Source of the DNA: Ruegeria lacuscaerulensis
GTDB taxonomy: Bacteria > Pseudomonadota > Alphaproteobacteria > Rhodobacterales > Rhodobacteraceae
DNA length: 64,000 nucleotides
Assembly (NCBI RefSeq): GCF_013034685.1
Contig: NZ_WQGO01000005.1
Coordinates: forward strand, 310,001 to 374,000
Reading direction: 5' to 3'
The notes under the pieces are model-generated. The model saw only the letters and a list, made by a program, of their open reading frames with translations. It was not told the DNA's origin and searched no databases. How positions within the stretch are numbered: position 1 is the stretch's first letter; each line of letters begins with the position of its first letter. This document shows, piece by piece, positions 17,769-26,406 of the stretch. Made by a program: the position numbers and the translations under genes.

Positions 17769-18625
17769 AGGATAACTCTGTATTCTGGCTGACCTTTTCC
17801 CGCGCTGTGTGCCGCAAAGGTCATGCCGTTTGAAGGCTGTTTTGCAAGGATATCCGCATCCAGCCCCTGCCGGGCCGAAGTACAGAACAAGGTTGTCAGA
17901 TCAGCCCCTCCAAAGCAGGGACATGAGGTATGTGCCGCATCGAATTCCACCGACTGCAGGAACTGACCGTCCGGCGCATGGGCTGCAACGCGATTTGCAC
18001 CCCATTGGGCAATCCAAATGTTGCCTTGGGCATCTACCACTGCACCATCTGGGTTCAGATCATCTGCGCGTAAATCAAGAAAAACGGAGCTGTCGCCCTC
18101 GGGCCAGCCATCCGACGGGTTCAGCGTCCAGCGCATCACCTGCTTGGTCGCCGTATCGCTGAAATAGGCGCAGGATCGGTCGGGCGCGAAACAGATCGCG
18201 TTCGAGATCGTGACGTCAGGCACCAAACGGCGCAGTTCCCCGCGCCAAAACCGATAAATCGCGCCTGCTCCACGCTCAGCATTTTTCCCCATCGTTCCGA
18301 TCCAGAACCCGCCCCACGGATCAGCCCGGCCATCATTCGAGCGTGTGACAGAGTTTTCTGCCTCAAGCGCAGTGATCAGCGCCTTTTTGCGGCTTTCAAG
18401 ATTGAAGTGCCACAACCCGGTTTCGGACGCGATCAGCAGCGTCTCAGTGTCGACCCACCCGGCGGCCGAGACATGTTCGTCGAACTGCCATTCAACGGGC
18501 GCGCTATCGACCTGCGTCATCAAACGTTTGCCAAGAATGTCGAACCAGAAAAGCTGCTTCCGTTGGGGATGCCACAGCGGCCCCTCGCCCAATGCGCAAG
18601 GGCGGTCGTCAAAGACGGTGCTCAT
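17765..18625 (-). CDS. SMP-30/gluconolactonase-family sugar lactonase
   Basis: A 286-residue six-bladed propeller lactonase. The N-terminal LGEGPLWHPQRKQLFWFDI, central SNDGRADPWGGFWIGTMG and DLNPDGAVVDAQGNIWIAQWG motifs carry the expected metal-ligating Glu, Asn and Asp residues. I chose the ATG at 18625, which overlaps the aldolase stop as ATGA; a longer frame to 18748 would intrude into that gene. In this operon it most likely hydrolyses D-galactonolactone to galactonate. Confidence 0.88.
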   Translation of the reverse strand: MSTVFDDRPCALGEGPLWHPQRKQLFWFDILGKRLMTQVDSAPVEWQFDEHVSAAGWVDTETLLIASETGLWHFNLESRKKALITALEAENSVTRSNDGRADPWGGFWIGTMGKNAERGAGAIYRFWRGELRRLVPDVTISNAICFAPDRSCAYFSDTATKQVMRWTLNPSDGWPEGDSSVFLDLRADDLNPDGAVVDAQGNIWIAQWGANRVAAHAPDGQFLQSVEFDAAHTSCPCFGGADLTTLFCTSARQGLDADILAKQPSNGMTFAAHSAGKGQPEYRVIL

Positions 18626-19227
18626 CCGGCGGCCTCGTTGTAGGCTGCGACGATTCCGCGTGCACGTTCCGAGATCTCGGCTACTGAAAAGCCGGGCTTG
18701 AAAAGGGCCGATCCAATGCCGAAACCGTCCGCCCCCGCATTGATCCACACATCGAAATTATCGGGCCCAGCACCACCAACGGCGTAGACCTTTGCCCCTT
18801 CCGGCAATACTGGGCGCATAGCGGCCAATCCGGTCGGTCCCGCCATCACACCGGGAAACAACTTGAGCCCCGTTGCGCCTGCCTTGAGGGCGGCAAACGC
18901 CTCGGTCGGGGTGTAGACGCCGGGCCAGCTTTGCATGTTCAGCGCGACCGTGCGCTGGATGACATCCGTGTCGCAATTGGGCGAAACGATCAGCTTGCCG
19001 CCAACCTTGGCCACGGCATCCACTTGTTCCACGGTCAACACCGTGCCCGCACCAATCAACGCCGTGTCACCAAATTTTTCGGCCAGTATGCCGATGCTTT
19101 TCAGCGGCTCGGGCGAGTTCAGCGGCACTTCGATTTGGTCGATACCGGCATCAATCAGAGCCTGGCCAACATCGGCCGCTTCGGTCGGGTGAAGACCTCT
19201 GAGGATTGCAATAATGGGACGGCTCAT
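18622..19227 (-). CDS. dgoA: 2-dehydro-3-deoxy-6-phosphogalactonate aldolase
   Basis: A 201-residue class I KDPG/KDPGal aldolase. It cleaves 2-keto-3-deoxy-6-phosphogalactonate into pyruvate and glyceraldehyde 3-phosphate. Seen: IAILRGLHPTEA at the N-terminus, IGAGTVLT, the VSPNCD segment and the Schiff-base Lys in GLKLFPG. Start and stop overlap neighbours by ATGA junctions, so it is tightly coupled to the kinase upstream and the lactonase downstream. The neighbouring kinase favours the galactonate over the gluconate branch. Confidence 0.9.
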   Translation of the reverse strand: MSRPIIAILRGLHPTEAADVGQALIDAGIDQIEVPLNSPEPLKSIGILAEKFGDTALIGAGTVLTVEQVDAVAKVGGKLIVSPNCDTDVIQRTVALNMQSWPGVYTPTEAFAALKAGATGLKLFPGVMAGPTGLAAMRPVLPEGAKVYAVGGAGPDNFDVWINAGADGFGIGSALFKPGFSVAEISERARGIVAAYNEAAG

Positions 19228-20117
19228 GCGGTCTGCCTCGTCAGGTTTCGGGCCTGATGCAGACCCGCCAGAGTGGTGTTCGTACTATCGGCGATTTCAA
19301 AAAAAGCGCCTTGCTGTTTCAGGGCGTGACCATAGACATCCGACAGCCCCTCAGCCCCGATGATCGCGATCTGCTGACCTAGCCAATAGGGTCGCGTGGC
19401 AGCCAGTTCTGCCCCGATTAGAAATCCTGACAGACGGGCGCGGGCAACAGAAGCATCCTGCCCATTCAGCAAATCAGCTGCGCGCAGTCCAAACAGGCGC
19501 GCCGCCATCTGTTCAGGTTTGGACAAAGCATCTGCCGCGGCTTCGGCAAAAGCCGCATCGTCCCATCCTTCTCCGACCGAGTGACGCAGCACCGAATGTC
19601 CGCTGAGCAGGCTGAACATCTCACCGGTCATGAAGGTGCGAAAGCTGACCACTTCGCCCGCGCTGACTTGAACCCACTTAGTATGGGTCCCCGGCAAGCA
19701 GATCACGCCGTCCCAATTCTTGTATCCTGCCAGATAGCCTGCGATCTGAGTTTCCTCACCCCGCATGACGTCTGGCGGGTTGGCCTGTTTCAAACCGGGC
19801 ACCACAAAAGCGCGGAAGCGCGGGTCCGTGCCCGGCACCCTGATCGGAGCGCGTGGCACTGGCACTGAAGGCACGGCAGAGTAGGGGGCCTCGACCCAGC
19901 CCTGACGCGCGCCTACCATACCACAGGCGACGACATCGACCGGCTCGGCGCCAAGCCAATCCTCGATCAATTCCAGCAATGCATCCTGAAACGCGCCCCG
20001 GGTCAGACTTCCCATACCCTTGTCCGAGTCCGCCTGATCCAGAACATGGCTGCCCTGCATTGCCCAAACTCGTAAATGGGATGTTCCCCAATCTGCTGCG
20101 ATCCATTCGATACTCAT
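19224..20117 (-). CDS. dgoK: 2-dehydro-3-deoxygalactonokinase
   Basis: A 297-residue kinase of the DgoK family, recognised by the N-terminal nucleotide-binding ADWGTSHLRVWAM, CGMVGARQGWVEAPY and CLPGTHTKWVQV segments. It phosphorylates 2-keto-3-deoxygalactonate, the step before DgoA. Its stop overlaps the dgoA start and its start lies 4 nt after the SDR stop. Together with the adjacent oxidoreductase, lactonase and aldolase it defines a De Ley-Doudoroff galactose route. Confidence 0.92.
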   Translation of the reverse strand: MSIEWIAADWGTSHLRVWAMQGSHVLDQADSDKGMGSLTRGAFQDALLELIEDWLGAEPVDVVACGMVGARQGWVEAPYSAVPSVPVPRAPIRVPGTDPRFRAFVVPGLKQANPPDVMRGEETQIAGYLAGYKNWDGVICLPGTHTKWVQVSAGEVVSFRTFMTGEMFSLLSGHSVLRHSVGEGWDDAAFAEAAADALSKPEQMAARLFGLRAADLLNGQDASVARARLSGFLIGAELAATRPYWLGQQIAIIGAEGLSDVYGHALKQQGAFFEIADSTNTTLAGLHQARNLTRQTA

Positions 20118-20121
20118 GGTC

Positions 20122-20886
20122 TCATCCCGTCACCACGACACCGCCATCGACCGCCATGCACTGACCAGTCATCGCTCGGCTGGCCTGCGAGGCCAGAAAA
20201 AGCGTAGGCGCAATCATGTCTTCTGGGGTCAGATGTTCTTTCAGGCATTGCCGGTCCAGATGCGAGGCCAGATCTTCGGGCGTGGCCCACATGTCCAGTT
20301 GTTTCTGCGTCAGCACCCAGCCGGGGGCCAGCGCGTTGACACGGATATTCCTGGGGCCAAGTTCACGTGCTAATGAGCGGGTCATGCCGGTTATCCCTGC
20401 ATTCGAAGTGGTGTAGACCGGATAGCCGGCATTGCCCATCATGTAACTGATCGAACTGAAATTGATGATCGCGCCGCCTTCAGTCATCTGACGTGCGGCT
20501 TCCTGTGAGGCAAAGAAATACGCCTTGAGGTTCACCTCGATCATCCAATCCCAGAATTCGGGCGTTGTTTCTTCGAGTGAGTGGCGCTTGTCATTGGCTG
20601 CGTTGTTGACCAACACGTTGAGCGGTCCGTGCGCCTCGGCAGCTTTGGTCATCGTGGCGCGTAGCAGTTCGGTATCCGTCATATCCCCTTGCAGGAACAG
20701 CGGCGCACGACCGTGTTTTTCGCGCATCTCTTCAACAAAAGCACTGGCATCAGACCGGCCGATGAACGCGACATTGGCCCCCTGCGCCATGAACCCGTCG
20801 GTTAGCGCAGCGCCAACGCCTGAGCCTCCACCGGTGATATAAACCGAGGCACCGTTTAGGTCGTGGAATGTGGCGGGTTGGCTCAT
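20122..20886 (-). CDS. SDR-family sugar dehydrogenase, possible galactose dehydrogenase, catalytic Lys replaced
   Basis: A 254-residue short-chain dehydrogenase with Rossmann motif TGGGSGVG (residues 18-25), NNAA (94-97) and catalytic Ser near 145 and Tyr158. The canonical YxxxK reads YTTSN: residue 162 is Asn (codon AAT on the coding strand). By position in the operon it would oxidise galactose to galactonolactone. The Lys loss could mean altered chemistry, a rescue residue, or another role. The fold is otherwise complete and the C-terminus normal (GQCMAVDGGVVVTG). Confidence 0.8.
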   Translation of the reverse strand: MSQPATFHDLNGASVYITGGGSGVGAALTDGFMAQGANVAFIGRSDASAFVEEMREKHGRAPLFLQGDMTDTELLRATMTKAAEAHGPLNVLVNNAANDKRHSLEETTPEFWDWMIEVNLKAYFFASQEAARQMTEGGAIINFSSISYMMGNAGYPVYTTSNAGITGMTRSLARELGPRNIRVNALAPGWVLTQKQLDMWATPEDLASHLDRQCLKEHLTPEDMIAPTLFLASQASRAMTGQCMAVDGGVVVTG

Positions 20887-20952
20887 CAGCGGCTCTTTCT
20901 GCTTACGGGGCGCGTAGTTTGGCCCGTTTGGAAAAATAATTTGTCGGGCCTC

Positions 20953-22293
20953 TCACGCGGCCCTGGCAGGCTGACACCAATCGGGCAGCCATTCGGAATG
21001 CGCGGTCAGGAGATCGGTGACCAGATTGCGAATTTGCCGCAAGTCCAGTTCCGCAGCTGTATGCGGGTCCATCATCGCGGCGTGATAGATATATTCAGGG
21101 TTTTGGTCGACAAGCGCACGCACGGTCAGCTCCTGCACATTGATCTGGGTGCGCATCAGAGCAATCAGCTGCGGCGGGATATCCGTCACGACGGAAGGCT
21201 GCACCCCGTTGCTGTCTACAAGACAGGGCGTTTCGACCGCAGCACCCAAAGGCAGTTGAGGGATTTGGCCGGTGTTGGGCAGATTGCCATAAGCTACGTA
21301 CGGCGTGTCCGTTACGATGGCATTCATCAGATCCGCCGCAAACTCATGGCTGCGGGCAACCTCGATGTCACGCCCGTCCGTTAGCGTTTTTGCCTGTTCT
21401 TTCCAACCGGCGATCTGTTCTTCGCAGCGGGTGGGATATTCATCCAGCGGGATCGCGAATTGGTCGATCAGGTCCCCACGACCGTCCTTGATGAACCATG
21501 GAACGTATTCGGCCAAATGTTCCGAGCTTTCGGTGCAAAAATAGCCAAGGTGGTCCATCACCTCGTACCGCACTTTGTTGGGACAGCGGGGCATCAACAG
21601 GGGCGCCTTGGGGAACCGACCACCGGCATAGCCCTGACGCAGAGCGGGATAAAGATCGCGCCCTTCATGCTCCAACCGCAGGAAAAAAGCGACGTGGTTT
21701 ACGCCCGCCACTTTGTAGCGAATATCGCTTTTTGGCAGGTCCAGATCATGGGCCAGTTCCTCAACAGTGTTCTGGACCGAGTGGCACAGCCCGACATGTT
21801 TGAGCGTCGGGAAACGTTCGGCCAGCGCCCAGGTGTTGATTGCCATCGGGTTGACGTATTGCAGCATCGTTGCATTTGGACAGAGCTGCTGCATATCCTG
21901 CGCGATATCCCAAAGAACCGGAACCGTGCGCAGGCCGCGCATGATCCCGCCAACGCCCAACGTATCGGCGATGGTCTGGCGCAGCCCGTATTGCTTGGGG
22001 ATTTCGAAATCCGTGACCGTGCAGGGTTTGTAGCCCCCCACCTGAAACGCCGTCACCACGAAATCCGCACCCTCAAGCGCCGCGCGGCGGTCTGAATGGG
22101 TCGTGACGGTTGCGCCGGTCCCGACCGAGCGGATCATGGCGCGGGCAACGGTTTCACTTTCTGCCAAGCGGTTCGCGTCGATATCCATCAACGCAAAATG
22201 GCTGTCTGCAAGCGCAGGGGTCAGCAGGGCATCGCCGACGATATTCTGCATGAAGATCGTGGAGCCCGCTCCGACGAAGGCAATCTTTGTCAT
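20953..22293 (-). CDS. GH4 alpha-galactosidase/alpha-glucosidase (MelA-like)
   Basis: A 446-residue NAD- and metal-dependent GH4 glycosidase. The N-terminal dinucleotide fold (KIAFVGAGSTIF), the VNPMAINTWAL segment, the metal-binding Cys/His in LCHSVQN and the VNHVAFFLRLE segment are present. The CHS triplet places it with alpha-galactosidase/alpha-glucosidase rather than 6-phospho-glucosidase members. It is cytoplasmic and sits 22 nt after the second permease gene, so it should cleave imported alpha-galactosides such as melibiose or raffinose-type sugars. Confidence 0.88.
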   Translation of the reverse strand: MTKIAFVGAGSTIFMQNIVGDALLTPALADSHFALMDIDANRLAESETVARAMIRSVGTGATVTTHSDRRAALEGADFVVTAFQVGGYKPCTVTDFEIPKQYGLRQTIADTLGVGGIMRGLRTVPVLWDIAQDMQQLCPNATMLQYVNPMAINTWALAERFPTLKHVGLCHSVQNTVEELAHDLDLPKSDIRYKVAGVNHVAFFLRLEHEGRDLYPALRQGYAGGRFPKAPLLMPRCPNKVRYEVMDHLGYFCTESSEHLAEYVPWFIKDGRGDLIDQFAIPLDEYPTRCEEQIAGWKEQAKTLTDGRDIEVARSHEFAADLMNAIVTDTPYVAYGNLPNTGQIPQLPLGAAVETPCLVDSNGVQPSVVTDIPPQLIALMRTQINVQELTVRALVDQNPEYIYHAAMMDPHTAAELDLRQIRNLVTDLLTAHSEWLPDWCQPARAA

Positions 22294-22315
22294 TTTGCAA
22301 ACCTTTGGTTTGACG

Positions 22316-23164
22316 TTATTTTACGGCACCGAGGGTCAGACCCGCGATGAAGTGTTTCTGCATCAAGAAGAACATCGCCACGGGCGGCAGTGCCGCGACG
22401 ATGGAACCGGCGCTCATCAGTTGATAAGCGGCGCGGAATTGGGCGTTAAAGCTGGTGATCCCGGCGGTAACAGGCTGGCTTTCAGCCCCTTGGGTCAACA
22501 CCACCGCCCAGAAATAGTCGTTCCAGATGAAGGTGAAGATCAGCACGCTCAACGCAGCGATGGCCGGCTTCATCAGCGGCAGAACGACGTACCAAAAGAT
22601 ACGCACCTCGCTAATACCTTCTACCCGCGCGGCCTCGATCAGCTCAAACGGAAGCGCCCGGATGAAGTTGCGCATGAAGAGAGTGCAGAACCCAGTCTGG
22701 AAGGCAATGTGAAACAACACCAGCCCGGTTTTGGTGTTGTAGAGGCCCAATTCCAGCGTGAGATCGCGCACCGGCACCATCAGGATTTGGAAAGGCACGA
22801 AGTTGCCGGCCACGAAGAGGAAGAAAATCCACAGGTTCGACCTGAACTTGTAGATACCCAGGGCAAAACCAGTCATGCAGCTAAGCGCAACAGCACCAAT
22901 CACAGTAGGAATGGTGATCAGGAACGAGTTCAGCAGATATCGCGGCATGTCCGAGTTGAAGAACACCTGCCCATAGTTGAAGGCTCCTTCAAAACTGGAC
23001 GGCATACCCCAGTAGTTGGCGTTGGTGAAATCCGCCGCGGGTTTGACCGAGAACAGCGCCACCGCCAGCAATGGTCCCAACCACAGCAGCAAGGCAACGG
23101 GTAGCATGGCCTGATAGGTGATCTGCGCCGCGCGGGGCTGTTTTTCGATAGGTTTGGGAAACAT
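22316..23164 (-). CDS. Sugar ABC transporter permease (MalG type)
   Basis: A 282-residue permease. The ATG at 23164 begins MFPKPIEKQPRAAQITYQA and follows the previous stop by one nucleotide; a longer upstream frame overlaps the partner permease and is unlikely. Membrane segments start at LPVALLLWLGPLLAVALF. The EAA loop reads ELIEAARVEGISEVRIFWYVVLP. It forms the inner-membrane pore with the MalF-type partner. The ATPase is not in this operon; the best candidate is the gene at 26403. Confidence 0.9.
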   Translation of the reverse strand: MFPKPIEKQPRAAQITYQAMLPVALLLWLGPLLAVALFSVKPAADFTNANYWGMPSSFEGAFNYGQVFFNSDMPRYLLNSFLITIPTVIGAVALSCMTGFALGIYKFRSNLWIFFLFVAGNFVPFQILMVPVRDLTLELGLYNTKTGLVLFHIAFQTGFCTLFMRNFIRALPFELIEAARVEGISEVRIFWYVVLPLMKPAIAALSVLIFTFIWNDYFWAVVLTQGAESQPVTAGITSFNAQFRAAYQLMSAGSIVAALPPVAMFFLMQKHFIAGLTLGAVK

Positions 23165-23165
23165 C

Positions 23166-24092
23166 TCAGTGTCCCCTTTCTTCACGGTACATCGACCACA
23201 GGAAGTAGGCGATGAAGCACAGCATGATGAGGAACAGGATGACCGCAATGGCGGCACCGTAGCCCATACGGAATCCATATTCGGACAGGGCAACTTCGAA
23301 CATGTAGTAGGCCAGCACGCGAGACGAACCGAAAGGACCGCCCTGGGTCATGATCGAAATCAAGTCAAAGCTGCGCAAGGCGCCGATGATTGTAACGACG
23401 AAAGCAATGAATGTGGCAGGGCGCAGTTGCGGCAGGATGATGTGCCACAGCATCCGCCAGCCCTTTGCGCCATCCAAGCGGCCGGCTTCAATCTGTTCCG
23501 GGTCCACTGCGTTCAAACCTGTCAGATACAGGATCATACAATAAGCGGTTTGCGGCCAGAGACCGGCAACGATGATGCCATAGGTCACGAAACGCTCGTC
23601 GCCCAGCACGTTGAGCGGGCCAAGACCGAAGAAGGCGAGGAATTCGTTCAGCAATCCAAAGGTCGGGTCGTAAAACCATGTGAAAACAAGGCCCACAACA
23701 ACCTGTGAGATCACGAACGGAAAGAAAAACAGCGACTTGTAGAGGCGAATACCCCAAACGGTCTGGTTCAGGAACAGCGCAATGAAAAGCCCTGCAGGGA
23801 TCGCGGCCAGATACAGTATTAGCCAGATCAGGTTATTCTTGAGTGAGATGAAAAAGGCATCCCGGTCGACCCACTCCCAATAGAGGTCCTCATAGTTGCG
23901 AAAGCCTACATATTCCGCAGCACCCAGCCCATCCCACTCATAAAGAGAGAGGTTAAAGGACTGAAAAACTGGAATGATGACGTAGACCATGAAGAACAGC
24001 AGGCCAGGGGCAAGGAACAGCCACGGGGCGATGCGCTGCTGGTTGCGGTGAAACCAGCTTTCCTGTTCAGGAGCTTCGGCGGCAGTGGTCAT
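23166..24092 (-). CDS. Sugar ABC transporter permease (MalF type)
   Basis: A 308-residue permease with a cytoplasmic N-terminus (about 20 residues) and first membrane segment IAPWLFLAPGLLFFMVYVII. The EAA loop is EQIEAGRLDGAKGWRMLWHIILP. It is separated by 95 nt from the binding-protein gene upstream; that gap holds two hairpins. It pairs with the next permease. Confidence 0.9.
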   Translation of the reverse strand: MTTAAEAPEQESWFHRNQQRIAPWLFLAPGLLFFMVYVIIPVFQSFNLSLYEWDGLGAAEYVGFRNYEDLYWEWVDRDAFFISLKNNLIWLILYLAAIPAGLFIALFLNQTVWGIRLYKSLFFFPFVISQVVVGLVFTWFYDPTFGLLNEFLAFFGLGPLNVLGDERFVTYGIIVAGLWPQTAYCMILYLTGLNAVDPEQIEAGRLDGAKGWRMLWHIILPQLRPATFIAFVVTIIGALRSFDLISIMTQGGPFGSSRVLAYYMFEVALSEYGFRMGYGAAIAVILFLIMLCFIAYFLWSMYREERGH

Positions 24093-24118
24093 GGGGACAC
24101 TCGGATTGGATCAAAGGA

Positions 24119-24178
24119 GCAAGGCGGGCTTTACCCGCCTTGCGCAGGTCTTGGTACGAACCGGGCCAGAGGCCCGGT
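24119..24178 (-). other. Two consecutive stem-loops after the sugar-binding-protein gene
   Basis: On the leftward transcript the first hairpin met is at 24160-24178 (8-bp stem ACCGGGCC/GGCCCGGT, 3-nt loop) and the second at 24119-24143 (10-bp stem GCAAGGCGGG/CCCGCCTTGC, 5-nt loop). Neither has a T-tract. They probably stabilise the binding-protein message and reduce permease expression. Confidence 0.65.
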
Positions 24179-24187
24179 CTGACCGGA

Positions 24188-25447
24188 TCAGTTGTCGTAG
24201 ATGCGCTGACGCGCGCGTTCCAGCTTGGCCAGGATGCGGTCGGCATTGTCAGGCTTGACCATGAATTCCTGGAAGCCTTCCATCGACACTTTGGCCATTT
24301 CTGCCGGTGCGTCGCGGTCCCAGAACTGGGCGACACCGCCGGGGCTGTTGGACGACAGCATCTCGAAGCCCTGGTTCAGGAATTTGTCGTCATCCACGGC
24401 CGATTTTGCGTTGACAGGAAGCTGGCCCAGGTTTTTGCCGTTGTTAATTTCGGTCTGTTCGTCAGGCGAGACAACAAAGCGCAGGAATTCACGCGCAGCT
24501 TCCTTGTTCGAGGCGTTCGACGGGATGTGGAACGTATCCGTTGGCGCGTCCTCGGCAAGTTCGACATCGGGGTTGATCGACACAAACTGATAGAAATCCA
24601 GCTGATCGTCGCTCAGACCGGCTTCGCGCAGCGGGGCCACGGCGAAGTTGCCCATCAGATAGGCTGCAGCTTCGCCATTGACCATGAAGGGCAGGGCTTC
24701 TTGCCAGCTATAGGTCTGGTGGTTGTCGATGAACGCGCCCATGTCGATCAGCTGTTTCCAATTGGCGAAGGTCTGCTTGACGCGGCCGTCTTCCCAGCTC
24801 ACTTCGCCATTGGCCAACTGCTGGTGGAAGTCGAAGCCGTTGGTACGCATGTTCAGATAGTCAAACCAGCCGCCTGCGGTCCACAAGAATTTGGTACCGA
24901 TCGTATAGCAGGCGCGGCCGGAATCGACGATCTTCTGACAGTTGGCCAGCTCTTCTTCCCATGTGGTCGGCTCGGTCAGACCCAGCTCATCGAAGATGTC
25001 TTTGCGATAGTAAACACCCCACTGGTAATAGGTATAGGGCACGCCCCATTGCTTTCCGTCGATGGTCATCGCGCCTTTGGTCGAGGCCAGATTGTCGCCA
25101 ATCTCGGCTTCGGCCCAAAGGTCCGACACGTCTTCGAACAGGCCAGCCTCGACATAGGGCTTCATCCGGTTGGCAGCATACCAGGTGGCAACATCCGGAG
25201 TATCAGCAGTCAGAAAGTTGCGGATCTGAGTCTTGTAGGCCTCACGGTCGATCACAGTGGTCTCGATCTCCAGACCAGGGTGTTGCGCCGCAAACCGGTC
25301 GATCATCGCTTCCATCGTTGCGCGAGGCGCCGGGTTCGATGTGTCCAGGAAAATGCGCAGCTCGCCGGTCAGTTCAGCTGCTACAGGCGCTGCAAGTGCC
25401 ACACTCGCCGCCAAAGCTGCCGCAGTGCGCTTGAAGATGGAATTCAT
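24188..25447 (-). CDS. Sugar ABC transporter, periplasmic binding protein
   Basis: A 419-residue family-1 solute-binding protein with signal peptide (MNSIFKRTAAALAASVALAAPVAA) and mature start LTGELRIFLDTSNP. First gene of the leftward operon that ends with GH42. The promoter and a palindrome lie between it and the divergent IclR regulator. Downstream alpha- and beta-galactosidases suggest a galactoside oligosaccharide ligand; this is context inference, not read from the binding site. Confidence 0.88.
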   Translation of the reverse strand: MNSIFKRTAAALAASVALAAPVAAELTGELRIFLDTSNPAPRATMEAMIDRFAAQHPGLEIETTVIDREAYKTQIRNFLTADTPDVATWYAANRMKPYVEAGLFEDVSDLWAEAEIGDNLASTKGAMTIDGKQWGVPYTYYQWGVYYRKDIFDELGLTEPTTWEEELANCQKIVDSGRACYTIGTKFLWTAGGWFDYLNMRTNGFDFHQQLANGEVSWEDGRVKQTFANWKQLIDMGAFIDNHQTYSWQEALPFMVNGEAAAYLMGNFAVAPLREAGLSDDQLDFYQFVSINPDVELAEDAPTDTFHIPSNASNKEAAREFLRFVVSPDEQTEINNGKNLGQLPVNAKSAVDDDKFLNQGFEMLSSNSPGGVAQFWDRDAPAEMAKVSMEGFQEFMVKPDNADRILAKLERARQRIYDN

Positions 25448-25482
25448 GGTGTCCTCCCTTAGATTCCATTTTTTTGGTTATT

Positions 25483-25494
25483 TTGGTTCCAAAT
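25483..25494. promoter_or_regulatory. Palindromic operator between the galactoside operon and the IclR gene
   Basis: TTTGGTTCCAAA (arms TTTGG/CCAAA) lies about 20 nt downstream of the predicted leftward transcription start and 36 nt before the binding-protein ATG. It is a plausible roadblock site for the IclR-type regulator encoded on the other side. Confidence 0.5.
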
Positions 25495-25521
25495 AATGAA
25501 ACCTTGTTTTACATATTGAAA

Positions 25522-25551
25522 ACTACACATCGAATCGGTTAATCTTGTCAA
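25522..25551 (-). promoter_or_regulatory. Predicted promoter of the galactoside operon
   Basis: On the minus strand TTGACA (25551-25546) is followed after 18 nt by TGTAGT (25527-25522, four of six -10 matches). It fires leftwards to the binding-protein gene. The palindrome at 25483-25494 lies just inside the transcript. Confidence 0.5.
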
Positions 25552-25578
25552 GACCCTCGTGACGAAGACGGTGGATCA

Positions 25579-26406
25579 ATGGGAGGATGGAAGGCGCTCG
25601 TGGCTGGCGACGGTACTATAGGAAAAGCGTGCGACGTACTGGAGCAGGTGGCAGCGTTTGCCCGCCCGGTCCGATTCGCGGAACTTTTGGAAAGCAGCGA
25701 TTTTCCAAAGGCGACCCTGTATCGCTTTCTTCAAAGCCTGACAAACCAGGGCATGCTGTCTTATGACCCGGACCGGCAGACATACGCGCCCGGGCTGCGC
25801 CTCGTCCGTTTGGCGCATGCGGCGTGGACCCAAAGTTCGCTTGCCCCGATTGCACGACCTTTTCTGGACGCGCTCAGCCGCGAAACGGGCGAGACTGTAC
25901 ACCTTGCCCAACTGGATTCAGGTCAGGTTCTGTATGTCGACAAGCGCAACGCGACCCAACCTGTAGAAATGTATTCGCAAGCGGGTAAAGTTGGCCCAGC
26001 TTATTGCACAGGCGTGGGAAAGGCCATGATGGCGTATCTGGACGCTGACGCGCTGGATAAAGCTCTGTCGCAGCAAAGCTTTCATCGGTTTACCGACAAG
26101 ACCTTGGCGTCGGAACAACTCTTGCGGGCGGATCTCGATGTCATCCGTGCGCGGGGATACGCCGTGGATGATGAAGAACACGAACCGGGCATTATCTGCG
26201 TAGCCTGTCCAGTCCTGACCGAAGGGGGGCGGATTTTGGGTGCGATTTCGATCACCGGATCGACGGAACGAATGAGCTTTGATCAGTTGCAGGCATGGGT
26301 GCCTCGTGTACGCCGTGTGGCTGATCAAATTGGAATTGAAGCGCAAGCGTGGCGGTTTCCCGAAAGCCGTCCAAACGGATCTAAGGACAGGATGCAAGCG
26401 ACATGA
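25579..26406 (+). CDS. IclR-family transcriptional regulator
   Basis: A 275-residue regulator. The N-terminal winged helix-turn-helix covers about residues 13-65 (GKACDVLEQVAAF, then PKATLYRFLQSLTNQGML). The IclR effector domain follows, with EPGIICVACPVLTEGG and LGAISITG near its end. The ATG at 25579 has only a weak upstream site; an in-frame GTG at 25600 is an alternative. It is divergent from the galactoside operon and overlaps the downstream ATPase by 4 nt, so it probably controls that operon. It could also govern the hydroxyproline genes. Confidence 0.88.
   Translation: MGGWKALVAGDGTIGKACDVLEQVAAFARPVRFAELLESSDFPKATLYRFLQSLTNQGMLSYDPDRQTYAPGLRLVRLAHAAWTQSSLAPIARPFLDALSRETGETVHLAQLDSGQVLYVDKRNATQPVEMYSQAGKVGPAYCTGVGKAMMAYLDADALDKALSQQSFHRFTDKTLASEQLLRADLDVIRARGYAVDDEEHEPGIICVACPVLTEGGRILGAISITGSTERMSFDQLQAWVPRVRRVADQIGIEAQAWRFPESRPNGSKDRMQAT

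Noticed and set aside
24140..25462. 440-codon open frame on the plus strand
   Set aside because: Antisense to the sugar-binding-protein gene, which has a signal peptide and family similarity.
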